Shown here: positions 15,529 through 23,897 of the stretch, piece after piece | How the letters are laid out: every line of letters begins with the position of its first letter | How positions within the stretch are numbered: the stretch's first letter is position 1 | NCBI RefSeq assembly: GCF_000145035.1 | Contig: NC_014387.1 | Coordinates: forward strand, 2,160,001-2,224,000 | DNA: 64,000 nt | Reading direction: 5' to 3' | DNA from: Butyrivibrio proteoclasticus B316 | GTDB taxonomy: Bacteria; Bacillota; Clostridia; Lachnospirales; Lachnospiraceae | Made by a program: the position numbers and the translations under genes | Notes under the pieces: generated by a model | What the model was told of the DNA's origin: nothing | The model's database searches: none | What the model saw: only the letters and a program-made list of their open reading frames with translations

Positions 15529-16743
15529 ATGAAAGATCTCGTGCACATCTTTGAGCTCGAGGACCTGTTACAGGAAGCGAATAATGAACTTATTCGCAAG
15601 GCCAAGGCCGATGGCAAAAAAATTCTTGGCTACACCTGCTACTTTATGCCGGAAGTTCTGCTTGACCTTCCCGGCTGCGTTTCTGTGCGCCTTCGCGCTC
15701 CTCGCAGTTCTTCACCCGACATGGCAACCTATTATATGTCCAACCGCACCTGCATGTATGGCAGATGCCTGTTAGAACGCGCTCTTGAAGGCGGGTTCAA
15801 TTTTTTGGATGCCCAGATGGCTACAGAAACCTGTACTGTTACCTGTAGATTTCAGGAGCATTTACAGCTCATGGATATCATACAGAATCCTGATTTCTTC
15901 TGTGAATTCACGGATGTTCCATTCAAGAAAAACGATAATTCAATAGAACATTTTGAGACTCAGCTCCGCATTCACGTACTTGACAAACTTAGTGAAAAGT
16001 TTGGAATCGACACAAGTGATGAAGCTCTTTTGACAGCAATCAAAGAGCATAATGAGGTATGCAGACTGATCCGCGAAATTGGAAGTTACAGAAAGCTTGA
16101 TGAACCTACTATCACAGGAACCGAGTTTTCTACAATAATGCTCTCCACTCTTGTCTGCCCTAAATATCTCATCATAGATAAACTCCGCGACATCGCTGAG
16201 CAGCTTAAGACCAGAAAACCTGATGAGAAAAAGACCTACAGATGTAAGGTAGTTCTGTCAGGTTCCGAGGAAGATGATCCAGATTTTATCAAGCTTATCG
16301 AAGAATGTGGCGCTCTGGTTGTTGCAGACAGACACTGCTACGGCTCAATTCCGGGAAGAGAAGACATCATCATTCATAACGGTGAGACTCCTCTGCACGC
16401 TATTGCAAGGCACTACCTTGAAACCAGCCAGTGTCCACGTTTCATGGATCAGCACATCATGAGAGAACGCAAGCAGTTCCTGGCTGATGTGGTAAAAGAA
16501 TATAAAGCTGACGGCCTCATTATTTCCCAGATGAAGTTCTGCGAATACTGGAGTTACGAACGCACGATTGATACTCTCATCTTCCCTAAAGATTTTGGTA
16601 TTCCTGTATGTTCTATAGAAAAAGAATACGTCAACAATGCTGTCGGTCAGCTCAGGACAAGATTCCAGGCCTTTGTCGAGAGTATTGAACTTAAGAGCAT
16701 CCAAAAAGCAAATAAGAATGCTAAGGAGGAAATCACAGCATGA
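15529..16743 (+). CDS. 2-hydroxyacyl-CoA dehydratase-like small subunit, second copy
   Basis: A 404-residue paralogue of the 13236 gene product. It keeps GYTCYFMPEVLLD, YMSNRTCMYGRC, ATETCTVTCRF, STLVCPKY, DRHCYGSIPGRED and QMKFCEYWSYERT, the same cysteine frame as the left-arm copy. GGGGG followed by 8 nt precedes the ATG. It opens the right arm and shares an ATGA overlap with the large subunit at 16740. The two copies diverge enough (RAPRSSSPDMATYYMS against RAPRVGSIDISTYYMS) to be separate proteins with different roles, rather than a recent duplication. It probably holds an Fe-S cluster and pairs with the large subunit; the substrate is unknown. A double-cubane-type reductase, which also uses this fold, is the main alternative to a dehydratase. 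Confidence 0.85.
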   Translation: MKDLVHIFELEDLLQEANNELIRKAKADGKKILGYTCYFMPEVLLDLPGCVSVRLRAPRSSSPDMATYYMSNRTCMYGRCLLERALEGGFNFLDAQMATETCTVTCRFQEHLQLMDIIQNPDFFCEFTDVPFKKNDNSIEHFETQLRIHVLDKLSEKFGIDTSDEALLTAIKEHNEVCRLIREIGSYRKLDEPTITGTEFSTIMLSTLVCPKYLIIDKLRDIAEQLKTRKPDEKKTYRCKVVLSGSEEDDPDFIKLIEECGALVVADRHCYGSIPGREDIIIHNGETPLHAIARHYLETSQCPRFMDQHIMRERKQFLADVVKEYKADGLIISQMKFCEYWSYERTIDTLIFPKDFGIPVCSIEKEYVNNAVGQLRTRFQAFVESIELKSIQKANKNAKEEITA

Positions 16744-18425
16744 AGCTAAAAGATATAAAAGCAAAATACAGAGAGCTTTTTGTTGTTGAAAAAGCTCCTG
16801 AAGATAAAAACAAGCCAAAAGATTTTAAAAAGGCTGCCAGAGATTTCTGGTATGGCAAGCCCCATGAAGAAAGGCGTCTTGGCGATCTGTATGTTGGAGA
16901 TACAGGTCTTTACAAGCACCGCGAATGGCGCGGCTTTATGGATACCATGTACTACTTCAATATGATATGGCTCTACAACTACGCTCATATGGTAGGCGAC
17001 ATTATCAAGTACGGCGAAGGTCCGCAGGGACTTGTAGAATTTGCCAAAGGTACCATTCGCTATCGTTGGATGGGACAGACTTATCTCACAGTCATGCACT
17101 GGTTTGACAGAGGAATGGAAGGCCTTCGCGGCGAAGCCATGAAAGCTTCTGCCTGGCACTATCGCGGAATGGTAAGCGAAACTATCCGCCAGTTCCAGGA
17201 AATGTTTGTATCAGACAAAAAGCTTCATGGAGGCAAGGAAGGCAAAAACTGGAGCACTAATATAGCTCATAATGAGACAGTTGGCGGAAGCTTTTTCTAT
17301 CCTTTCAGAGGACAGCTAGAAGATATTCCCCTTGAAATGATTCCTTACTTTGTTTCCGTTCATGTCAACAACCACACTGTTCTTAATTATATTGACGCTG
17401 CCCAGTCCATCGGTCTTCCATCCGATCCATGTCCAATGTGTCAGGCTGAGTATGGTCTTTTCGTACATGATGATTATCCGGATTTCGCTCCTACAATGAT
17501 AACCAGTAACGAAGCCTGTGACGGATCAGTTGCAACCAGCGTACTTCAGGACTGGTTCTTAAATCGCCCGCTATATGCCCTTCCTCAGCCCATGAGATAT
17601 GACGATCCTCTGGTTCAGAAGCACTGCCAGAAAGAAATTGAAGGCGCCTGGAAGTTCATCGAAGAGCACTACGGTGTCAAATTCGACTGGGAAACCTACA
17701 AAAAAACCGCTGAGTCTTTCAACAAACTCACAGAGTTCGAATGGGAAAAATGGGACGTTGCAGCCAACACTCCTTACTATCCTATCAGTGGCGTTGCCCA
17801 GGCTCTCTATCGAATCTATTACTCTCAGGATGGCGACAGACCAATATGGCATGAGATGGACGAGCACGTAAAGCGCATCATGAATAAGACGGTCAAAAAC
17901 AAAATCGAGACCTTCCCCAAGACAAGGCACCGCGCGATTGCATGGAGCTGCGCTCCTCTATACTACTCACACTGGTGCACCTGGGCATACAACTGCTGGG
18001 GAATAAACTGCGTGATCAACATGGATTCACTTATGTTCGATCAGTATCTTAGAACTGATACTTATGAGCACGCTCTTGAGGATCTCGCCTGGATGAACGA
18101 AAAAGCTCCTATGAGAGCCATGGCGGTTGGAGGACATGAACATATCCTTTCACTCTTTAGCTACATGGAACGTTTCAACTGTGACATGGTGATCATGTAT
18201 GATCAGCTTCAGTGTAAAGGAATGCAGGGTATCCACGGAGTCTTCGAGGACGAATTCAGAAAACGTAACATTCATGCAATCTGGATTCCACACGCTCTTC
18301 CTGATAAGAGAACCGTATCAAGAAAAGAGATCAGACAGATCATCAATGACTATATGACAACAGTCATGCACGAAGAGCCGCTCGATCCAACACTTGTGGA
18401 CTTCGATGATGATAAGAGCTGGTAA
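16740..18425 (+). CDS. 2-hydroxyacyl-CoA dehydratase-like large subunit, second copy
   Basis: A 561-residue protein that overlaps the small-subunit gene by ATGA. The N-terminal 60 residues are basic and probably flexible. The family core begins near LGDLYVGDTG and HREWRGF. Candidate cluster cysteines lie in SDPCPMCQAEYG, EACDGSVATS, WSCAPLYYSHWCTWAYNCWG and QLQCKGMQG. The tail HALPDKRTVSRKE, EEPLDPTLVDF and DDDKSW is shared with the left-arm copy. At 561 residues it is about 100-180 longer than HgdB, FldC or BcrB, mostly at the N-terminus. The richer cysteine set (CPMC in place of CPVPSSEC) suggests this pair may hold a larger cluster than the left pair. Two paralogous pairs with one activator is unusual and suggests one heterotetramer or two successive reductions. 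Confidence 0.83.
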   Translation: MKLKDIKAKYRELFVVEKAPEDKNKPKDFKKAARDFWYGKPHEERRLGDLYVGDTGLYKHREWRGFMDTMYYFNMIWLYNYAHMVGDIIKYGEGPQGLVEFAKGTIRYRWMGQTYLTVMHWFDRGMEGLRGEAMKASAWHYRGMVSETIRQFQEMFVSDKKLHGGKEGKNWSTNIAHNETVGGSFFYPFRGQLEDIPLEMIPYFVSVHVNNHTVLNYIDAAQSIGLPSDPCPMCQAEYGLFVHDDYPDFAPTMITSNEACDGSVATSVLQDWFLNRPLYALPQPMRYDDPLVQKHCQKEIEGAWKFIEEHYGVKFDWETYKKTAESFNKLTEFEWEKWDVAANTPYYPISGVAQALYRIYYSQDGDRPIWHEMDEHVKRIMNKTVKNKIETFPKTRHRAIAWSCAPLYYSHWCTWAYNCWGINCVINMDSLMFDQYLRTDTYEHALEDLAWMNEKAPMRAMAVGGHEHILSLFSYMERFNCDMVIMYDQLQCKGMQGIHGVFEDEFRKRNIHAIWIPHALPDKRTVSRKEIRQIINDYMTTVMHEEPLDPTLVDFDDDKSW

Positions 18426-18505
18426 AAGATATTGATACTACCTGACAGATTCTGCCATATAGCAGATAGAAGAAATGACTAAATAATTTATAGAGGTATT
18501 AGTAA

Positions 18506-18733
18506 ATGAAATCATTTTTAAGATTCTTAGGAAAACTAATAGGTATAGGCGCTGTAATCTACGGTATCCTCTTTGCAGTATTTTACTGGGACCTTGATGG
18601 TAAATTTATGTATTACATCTGGGAGCCAATGATGGTAAAGAGATTTGACAACATGAAGCGTGCGGACAATACAAGCATTCCTTATCTCCAGAAGGATAAG
18701 GTTGCTCCCGATGAATACACACAGATTTTGTAA
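18506..18733 (+). CDS. Small single-pass membrane protein (75 aa), paralogue of the 10325 gene
   Basis: A 75-residue protein with one membrane helix (about 9-27), then FYWDLDGKFMYYIW and a basic stretch KRFDNMKR, followed by a polar cytoplasmic tail. GAGGT lies 8 nt before the ATG. It matches the 55-residue left-arm protein in helix, FYW-LD motif and basic end, and occupies the same relative position after a dehydratase-like pair, with 15 nt to the His-rich gene downstream. Its conservation in both arms argues for a working part of the system, perhaps anchoring the soluble subunits or an electron donor at the membrane. Function is unproven. Confidence 0.75.
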   Translation: MKSFLRFLGKLIGIGAVIYGILFAVFYWDLDGKFMYYIWEPMMVKRFDNMKRADNTSIPYLQKDKVAPDEYTQIL

Positions 18734-18748
18734 TAGGAGGCTTATAAA

Positions 18749-18988
18749 ATGTCAGAGCATGAACACCATCATCACGAACACGGAAGCATAGATTCTCCCG
18801 AAAAATTAAAAGCACTGCTCCATCACATGTATCATCATAATGAAGAACACACAGAAGAACTCCACGCTATTGTTCATGCACTTGAAGACCAGGGTAGCCC
18901 TGATCTTGCCGCCAAGGTTTCACAGGCAATAGATGAATACACAAAAGGTAATAAACTTCTGGATGAAACGCTGAAAGAGCTGCCATAA
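18749..18988 (+). CDS. Small His-rich putative metal-binding protein (79 aa)
   Basis: A 79-residue soluble protein. The N-terminus SEHEHHHHEHG carries 6 His in 10 residues, and further His occur in LLHHMYHHNEEHTEELH, giving more than a dozen in the first 45 residues, spaced on a predicted helix. The C-terminal half is an ordinary acidic helix. AGGAGG precedes the ATG, and a perfect terminator overlaps its stop codon. His-rich stretches of this kind in HypB, CooJ or Hpn store or deliver nickel or zinc. In a cluster with CooC- and CooT-like proteins a nickel-store role is the natural reading, but zinc or manganese cannot be excluded, the more so because a metal transporter gene follows on the opposite strand. 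Confidence 0.7.
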   Translation: MSEHEHHHHEHGSIDSPEKLKALLHHMYHHNEEHTEELHAIVHALEDQGSPDLAAKVSQAIDEYTKGNKLLDETLKELP

Positions 18989-18999
18989 GGCAGCTCTTT
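18974..18999 (+). terminator. Rho-independent terminator of the right arm
   Basis: AAAGAGCTGCC (18974-18984) and GGCAGCTCTTT (18989-18999) form a perfect 11-bp stem with a 4-nt loop containing the stop codon. TTTTCT follows on the plus strand. The complementary A-run also lets it work for the convergent transporter gene. Confidence 0.88.
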
Positions 19000-19010
19000 T
19001 CTAAGTAATT

Positions 19011-20375
19011 TCAAATAAAGATCATCAACATAACAGCAGCAAATCCTACAGTAAATGCCAGTGCGCCTCTGTCATTATCCTGTTTGAGTGCTATCTGAGG
19101 AATTTCCTCAATTGTCGTGTAAACCAGCGCTCCTCCGGAAACTGACATGATATATGGTAATAGTCCCGGGAATAAAACAATAAGCACAACTGTGATTATA
19201 CCAAGCAGAGGTATTGGTGCCCCGGACACCACGCCCATAAGAAAAGCCTTACCCGTTTTGGCCCCGGCACCTCTTAACCAAAGTGAAACACTTAACGCTT
19301 CAGGAATATTCTGAAGAGCAATTGCAATCGCCAAAACAAGTGCGACTGTCGTTGATATCCATTCTGTCTTCATAAAATGTGCAGCATAGATTGCTCCAAG
19401 CGCTATTCCTTCAGGTATATGATGTATTACTTCTTTCAGAACAGCCTTTACCATGGGGCTTAATTTACTCTCCGGACCTTCTGTTATATCCGAATATACA
19501 TGCGTATGAGGTACAAACTTATCAAGGAGAACCTGTAGTATTACACCCACGCAAAAGAAAATTGTCACAGATATTATTCCCTTATGTGCATCAACACTTA
19601 TTCCGTCAACAGCCGGTTCTATCATTCCCCAAACAGCCACAGAAAGCATTATACCTGTACTGAAGCCAACCAATACTGCTCTCATTTTATCTGAAAGCTG
19701 AACCTTCTGAGCATATATGATAAGCGCACCAAGAAGTGTTCCTATAAGTGGGATCAGCATACCAAAAATTGTATCAGTATCCGCCAATGTATTCGAGCTG
19801 TCCAAATGAGTTATCAGTGCACGGAAGCCTATGAACATAAGGATGGTTCCACCCATGATCTCTGATCCTGCCTTGTAGCGGTCTCCAAAGACACTGCCTA
19901 TCCTGACTCCTGCCATCGATATGATACAAGTGATGATTCCAATAATAATCACTGCAATTACAACATTTGTAAGACTTCCGGAATCGATGATCCGGACAGG
20001 AACGGCAACAAAAGTAATACCGACCGCCAGTGCATCTATGCTGGTTGCTATAGCCATCATGAACATTGTTTTTACGTCAAATCCCGGCGATACTTCTTCC
20101 TCAGGGCCAAGAGCCTCCTTGATCATGTTCCCACCGATAAGAGATAACAAAATAAAAGCCACCCAAGGCGCAACCATGCTAATAAGTTTAACAAAATTAG
20201 AACCGACAAGATATCCTATAAGCGGCATGAATGCCTGGAAAGTTCCAAACCATACACCGCATAAAAGATATTCCTTCTTGGTAACTTTACCAGCAGCCAA
20301 TCCTTTACATATTGACACCGCAAACGCATCCATAGCCAAACCAACTGCCAAAAGCAACACTTCAAATAAGCCCAT
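19011..20375 (-). CDS. MntP-ZIP fusion metal transporter
   Basis: A 454-residue membrane protein made of two transporter families. Residues 1-190 are MntP (manganese efflux pump): GLAMDAFAVSICKG and ATSIDALAVGITF hold the conserved aspartates of the two halves. Residues 200-454 are a ZIP-type transporter: VIHHIPEGIALG and QNIPEALSVSLWLRG are the paired metal-site helices IV and V, after a short loop with HTHVYSD. MntP exports Mn2+, while ZIP proteins usually bring Zn2+, Fe2+ or Mn2+ in, though some run outward. One chain with both is unusual. AGGAG precedes the ATG at 20375; the frame continues 27 codons upstream, but that part is terminator and riboswitch RNA, so it is not translated. The Mn2+ riboswitch upstream indicates that the fusion is switched on by excess manganese, favouring an efflux or Golgi-like TMEM165-type role. 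Confidence 0.85.
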   Translation of the reverse strand: MGLFEVLLLAVGLAMDAFAVSICKGLAAGKVTKKEYLLCGVWFGTFQAFMPLIGYLVGSNFVKLISMVAPWVAFILLSLIGGNMIKEALGPEEEVSPGFDVKTMFMMAIATSIDALAVGITFVAVPVRIIDSGSLTNVVIAVIIIGIITCIISMAGVRIGSVFGDRYKAGSEIMGGTILMFIGFRALITHLDSSNTLADTDTIFGMLIPLIGTLLGALIIYAQKVQLSDKMRAVLVGFSTGIMLSVAVWGMIEPAVDGISVDAHKGIISVTIFFCVGVILQVLLDKFVPHTHVYSDITEGPESKLSPMVKAVLKEVIHHIPEGIALGAIYAAHFMKTEWISTTVALVLAIAIALQNIPEALSVSLWLRGAGAKTGKAFLMGVVSGAPIPLLGIITVVLIVLFPGLLPYIMSVSGGALVYTTIEEIPQIALKQDNDRGALAFTVGFAAVMLMIFI

Positions 20376-20387
20376 AATCAATCTCCT

Positions 20388-20420
20388 AAAAAAACCAAGT
20401 ATAGAAGAACTATACTTGGT
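20388..20420 (-). terminator. Expression-platform terminator of the Mn riboswitch
   Basis: The minus strand reads ACCAAGTATAG (20420-20410), TTCTT, CTATACTTGGT (20404-20394) and a T-run to 20388. The 11-bp stem is perfect and ends just before the ribosome site of the MntP-ZIP gene. It is expected to stop transcription at low Mn2+. Confidence 0.9.
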
Positions 20421-20469
20421 CATAATATCGAATATATAGCCCCATGCATAGTTCACCCATCAACAACTA

Positions 20470-20560
20470 TACATGAGTCTCGCAATTTAAAACAAGCCAG
20501 GCCAAAGCCAGTATGTTGACTTGCTACGTTAAAAACGCTCGCTACTCCCTCATGAGTAAT
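20470..20560 (-). ncRNA. yybP-ykoY manganese riboswitch aptamer
   Basis: The minus strand shows the class hallmarks in order: CTCATGA of P1, GGGAGTAGC, a hairpin CGTTTTTAACG, GTCAACATACTGGC, a GGCTTTGGCC-type stem, and GCGAGACTCATG, which closes P1 with CATGAG. These match the conserved L1 and L3 sequences of the yybP-ykoY family, which binds Mn2+. Downstream, CATGTATAGTT and AACTATGCATG can form a second hairpin competing with the terminator at 20388-20420. The gene controlled, an MntP fusion, is the classic target of this riboswitch. The metal identity is from the family. Confidence 0.9.
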
Positions 20561-20567
20561 ATGAAAA

Positions 20568-20596
20568 ATATTATCATTTAAACCACTCACTGTCAA
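20568..20596 (-). promoter_or_regulatory. Promoter of the riboswitch-MntP-ZIP transcript
   Basis: TTGACA (20591-20596), a 17-nt spacer and TAATAT (20568-20573) on the minus strand. Transcription would start near 20561, exactly at the 5' side of the aptamer. Confidence 0.85.
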
Positions 20597-20651
20597 CGCT
20601 TACCCATTGCAAACAAGTGCTTTTGGTAGTGCTGACCATGTCTGCAAGAAG

Positions 20652-21545
20652 TCATACATTTATGAGTTCATACTCCTTGACTCCAAATCCAATTGCAGCA
20701 GCGGCGTCAATTGTATGCTCACCATTCTGTCTCTGGACTCTTTCAAGGAAATGATCACGCCCAGGATCTTCTGATTTGTAAATCAGATCCATGCAGGCTC
20801 TGTCTATAGCTATAGGATCAGTAGAAGCCAGAATTCCAACATCAGCCATACAAGGATCCTCTGCTATTGCACAACAGTCACAGTCAACAGACAGATTCTT
20901 CATTACATTAATGAAGACCATGTTGCCTTTAAAGTAATCAACTACTGCAGAAGCTGCCTCTGCCATTGATTCAAGAAATGCATCCTGAGGTGGAAGATCT
21001 CCCCAGACAATTCCCTGCTCCTCTGCCTTGACATATTTTCCTGCAGAATGAATATTGACCTTGCCCGCTGTAGATGCACATCCTATTGATAACTGCTTGA
21101 GTGCTCCGCCATAGCCTCCCATTGGATGGCCTTTAAAGTGAGACAACACAAGCATCGAGTCATAATTTGCAAGATTCTTACCAACAATATCGCTCTTTAG
21201 ATGATTCGGATGAGCTATAGGAAGCTCCATATCAGGCCCTTCAGCATCCATAAGATCAACTACAAAAAAGTCATTCCAACCATGTTTCCTTATCAGTTTG
21301 GTATGCTTATCAGTATAGTTTCTCTCACCATCATAAGCAGTGTTGCATTCTACTACTGTTCCGTTTACATATTCAACCATAGGTTTGAAAAACTCAGGTC
21401 TTAGGAAATTCTGATTGCCATCTTCGCCTGAGTGAACCTTGACAGCAACTTTTCCTTCAAGCTTTTTCCCTAATGTTTCATACATCTTAACGACCTGCTC
21501 AGGCGTTATTGTTCTGGAAAAATAAACCTTAGAAACTGATCCCAT
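20652..21545 (-). CDS. DUF362 domain protein
   Basis: A 297-residue soluble protein of the DUF362 family. The core segments are present: VAVKVHSGEDGNQNFLRPEF, VECNTAYDGERNYT, VLSHFKGHPMGGYGGALKQL, CDCCAIAEDPCMADVGILAS and STDPIAIDRACMDLI. The cysteine-rich segment DCDCCAIAEDPCMAD may bind metal or an Fe-S cluster; the longer relatives add a two-4Fe-4S ferredoxin domain, absent here. GGAGG lies 6 nt before the ATG. It stands alone upstream of the riboswitch-controlled transporter. The biochemical role of the family is not settled, so none is assigned. Confidence 0.88.
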   Translation of the reverse strand: MGSVSKVYFSRTITPEQVVKMYETLGKKLEGKVAVKVHSGEDGNQNFLRPEFFKPMVEYVNGTVVECNTAYDGERNYTDKHTKLIRKHGWNDFFVVDLMDAEGPDMELPIAHPNHLKSDIVGKNLANYDSMLVLSHFKGHPMGGYGGALKQLSIGCASTAGKVNIHSAGKYVKAEEQGIVWGDLPPQDAFLESMAEAASAVVDYFKGNMVFINVMKNLSVDCDCCAIAEDPCMADVGILASTDPIAIDRACMDLIYKSEDPGRDHFLERVQRQNGEHTIDAAAAIGFGVKEYELINV

Positions 21546-21852
21546 AAGTGCCTCCTTTATAATATCTATGCCCTAAACGACAACAGCAAATTTCATCACC
21601 ACATAATCAATTATACATTTATATGCTGTTTACATCCATAACTATACAAAAAAACTTAATCATAGATAAACTTATTTTAGTGAATAAAAATTTCATTTTC
21701 CGACGCTCAATATCGAAATATTGTGCTTTTTTTGGTGTGATTTTATACTTTTTTAATTTTTTTCTGATTTTCCGAAGAATATAATGACACTTGTGTTTTG
21801 AAAAAACAGCTCCAAAAAAACAACAAACATGATTCAGGAGGAATTTTGTGTT
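21546..21852. other. Divergent intergenic region before the surface-protein gene
   Basis: A 300-bp AT-rich gap. CAATATCGAAATATTG (21707-21722) is a small palindrome. TATAAT at 21780-21785 is a possible -10 for the plus-strand gene but has only a T-run at the -35 position. AGGAGG at about 21836 is the ribosome site for the ATG at 21853. Confidence 0.4.
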
Positions 21853-23862
21853 ATGCAGAAAAACATGCTTATGAAAATTAGCAAATCAATCGCCGTAGCT
21901 GTAACAGTAGCTATGACAGCTTCAATGCCGGTTACAGCACTTGCTGCTCCAGCAAACTTTAATGCCGCTTACTATGCAGCTCAGAACCCAGATGTTGTAA
22001 AGGCTGTAGGCAACAGCTACGAAGCCCTTGCTAGACATTATGATCTTTTCGGAATGCGCGAAGGAAGAAACGCATACTCAGGAGATGTTAAGGCAGCATT
22101 TATCAGACTTGCTAATTCTCAGTACAAGTTAGGCAGAGGTATTGCATCAGTATTTGATGCTAAGTGGTATGCAGCTCATAATCCAGATGCTGTAAAAGTA
22201 TTCGGAAACGATCCTGCTAAGCTTTTTGAGCACTTCATTATATATGGACTTTCAGAAGGAAGAACTCCATCTGAGACATTTAATGCAGATACTTTCTTTT
22301 CAGAGAACAAAGAAATGGCCGTTCTCGTTGCTGCAGCTTTTGCAGATAAGCCAGAGGTAGTAAATTCTCCAATTCTTCAGGTTGCAAGAGAAGTATCTAC
22401 TACTTATATTCCAGCTCCAGTATCTGCCCCAGAAAATAACAATGTATCTGAAACAGTAACAAATACTGATAATAATACTAATAACAATAATGATTCTAAG
22501 GACAACAGTGAGGAGAAGACTCCTGAAGTTAAGACTCCAGTAAGATCATCCTCTCCTGTTATCACACTTGCCATGATCCAGGAAATGGCATCTCAGGCTT
22601 CAAGAAAAGTTGGCGAATTGCAGTCTCAGGTAAATACTATGAATAATGATGCACTTGCTGCTGAGACATTATTAGCTGAAGTAAATTCTAAGCTCGAAAG
22701 AGTACAGGAGAATGGAATTACTGTTGCAGAAAGAGATCAGCTTATGCAGGATCTATACAGCGTTATAAACTCTGCTTTAGAAGCAACAAATCAGGCAGGC
22801 TATATTCAGTCTTCTGCAATGAAAGTATCTGAAAATACAAGAGCTAGCTTTGCATATTTAGAAACATACAAAACCATGCTAGATGAGTCTGAGAATACAA
22901 TTTCCGCTCAGAAAGCTTATGTTCAAAACGGCACTTATACTCAGGCAAACCTGGCAACAGCAAATGCTAACCTTGCCCAGGCTGGAAATGCTCTTATTAA
23001 CGCCCAGAAGGCTTACGATTCAGCAAAGGCTACTCTTGATGCAGCACTTGCAGCTGTTCAATCATTGAGTGCTGAAAAAGAAGCTCAGGCTACATTAGCT
23101 GCAACAGCAAATGCTGAATTTTTGGCTGCACAGCAGGCTCTAACGACTGCTTCAGCTCAAATAGCAAGTACTGGAGAAGTTAATAGACTTTTATCAGAAA
23201 AAGAAGTATTCAAATCTGAATACAATAAGCTCACAGAAGAAGATAAAGCATCAAATATTGGTGAGGTTCTTCAGAATGAAATCAATAAGAGAACTGCAGA
23301 AGCTGATAGAATTGCTAATGAACTCACTACTGATCTTCGAGATGATTTAGTTGTAAAAGCTAATGCCAACAATGCTGCTCAGGCCAAGCTGACAGCACTC
23401 ACTAGCAACCTTGCTGCCGCTGAGGAAGAGCATGCTGCTGCCGTTACAGCTGAAGCTGATGCTAGTACAGCTCTTTCAGAAGCAAAAGAAAACTATATTG
23501 AAACAGCAGATGAAGAACTTCAGAAGATAGATAACGAGCAGGCAATTGCTGACAGCTGCGGTAATGAACTTGCTGCTGCCCAGAATGCTATTATAGGAAT
23601 CGGTAATGCTACTGATGGTGTTATAAGAGGAACTGAAGAACATCCAAGCTCTTTAGATGTTGTTAAAGATGCTCAGGAAGCAATTGATATTGTGAAAGAA
23701 GCAGAAACAATCACTCCTGCAGAGGATACTGATGATCAGAACAATGATACAGACGATACTCAGAATGACACTACTCCTGCAGATGAGAATCAGAACAACA
23801 CAAACCCTACAGATAATACTCAGAGCAGCGGAACTCAGAACCAGCCTGAGCAGAACGATTAA
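21853..23862 (+). CDS. Secreted coiled-coil surface protein with duplicated NPDV repeat
   Basis: A 669-residue exported protein. The signal peptide (1-32) ends at VTALAAPA. Two copies of a 40-residue repeat follow: FNAAYYAAQNPDVVKAVGN...HYDLFGMREGRNA and FDAKWYAAHNPDAVKVFGN...HFIIYGLSEGRTP, with a partial third start FNADTFF. This motif is common in exported proteins of Lachnospiraceae and cyanobacteria. A Pro/Asn linker leads to an Ala-rich coiled coil (about 240-590), and the tail is a low-complexity Asn/Asp/Thr/Gln stretch. No LPXTG, cell-wall-binding or membrane anchor is visible. The start at 21853 is chosen because AGGAGG lies 11 nt upstream and inside the longer alternative reading from 21829. 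It is single-gene, closed by a strong terminator. A cell-surface scaffold or adhesin is likely, but no ligand can be named. Confidence 0.8.
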   Translation: MQKNMLMKISKSIAVAVTVAMTASMPVTALAAPANFNAAYYAAQNPDVVKAVGNSYEALARHYDLFGMREGRNAYSGDVKAAFIRLANSQYKLGRGIASVFDAKWYAAHNPDAVKVFGNDPAKLFEHFIIYGLSEGRTPSETFNADTFFSENKEMAVLVAAAFADKPEVVNSPILQVAREVSTTYIPAPVSAPENNNVSETVTNTDNNTNNNNDSKDNSEEKTPEVKTPVRSSSPVITLAMIQEMASQASRKVGELQSQVNTMNNDALAAETLLAEVNSKLERVQENGITVAERDQLMQDLYSVINSALEATNQAGYIQSSAMKVSENTRASFAYLETYKTMLDESENTISAQKAYVQNGTYTQANLATANANLAQAGNALINAQKAYDSAKATLDAALAAVQSLSAEKEAQATLAATANAEFLAAQQALTTASAQIASTGEVNRLLSEKEVFKSEYNKLTEEDKASNIGEVLQNEINKRTAEADRIANELTTDLRDDLVVKANANNAAQAKLTALTSNLAAAEEEHAAAVTAEADASTALSEAKENYIETADEELQKIDNEQAIADSCGNELAAAQNAIIGIGNATDGVIRGTEEHPSSLDVVKDAQEAIDIVKEAETITPAEDTDDQNNDTDDTQNDTTPADENQNNTNPTDNTQSSGTQNQPEQND

Positions 23863-23897
23863 TACAGCCCTATAGGCTATCCAATTATTGTGCATAA

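Noticed and set aside
20376..20456. 27-codon N-terminal extension of the MntP-ZIP protein
   Set aside because: These codons lie in the riboswitch terminator and its leader; the ribosome site belongs to the ATG at 20375.
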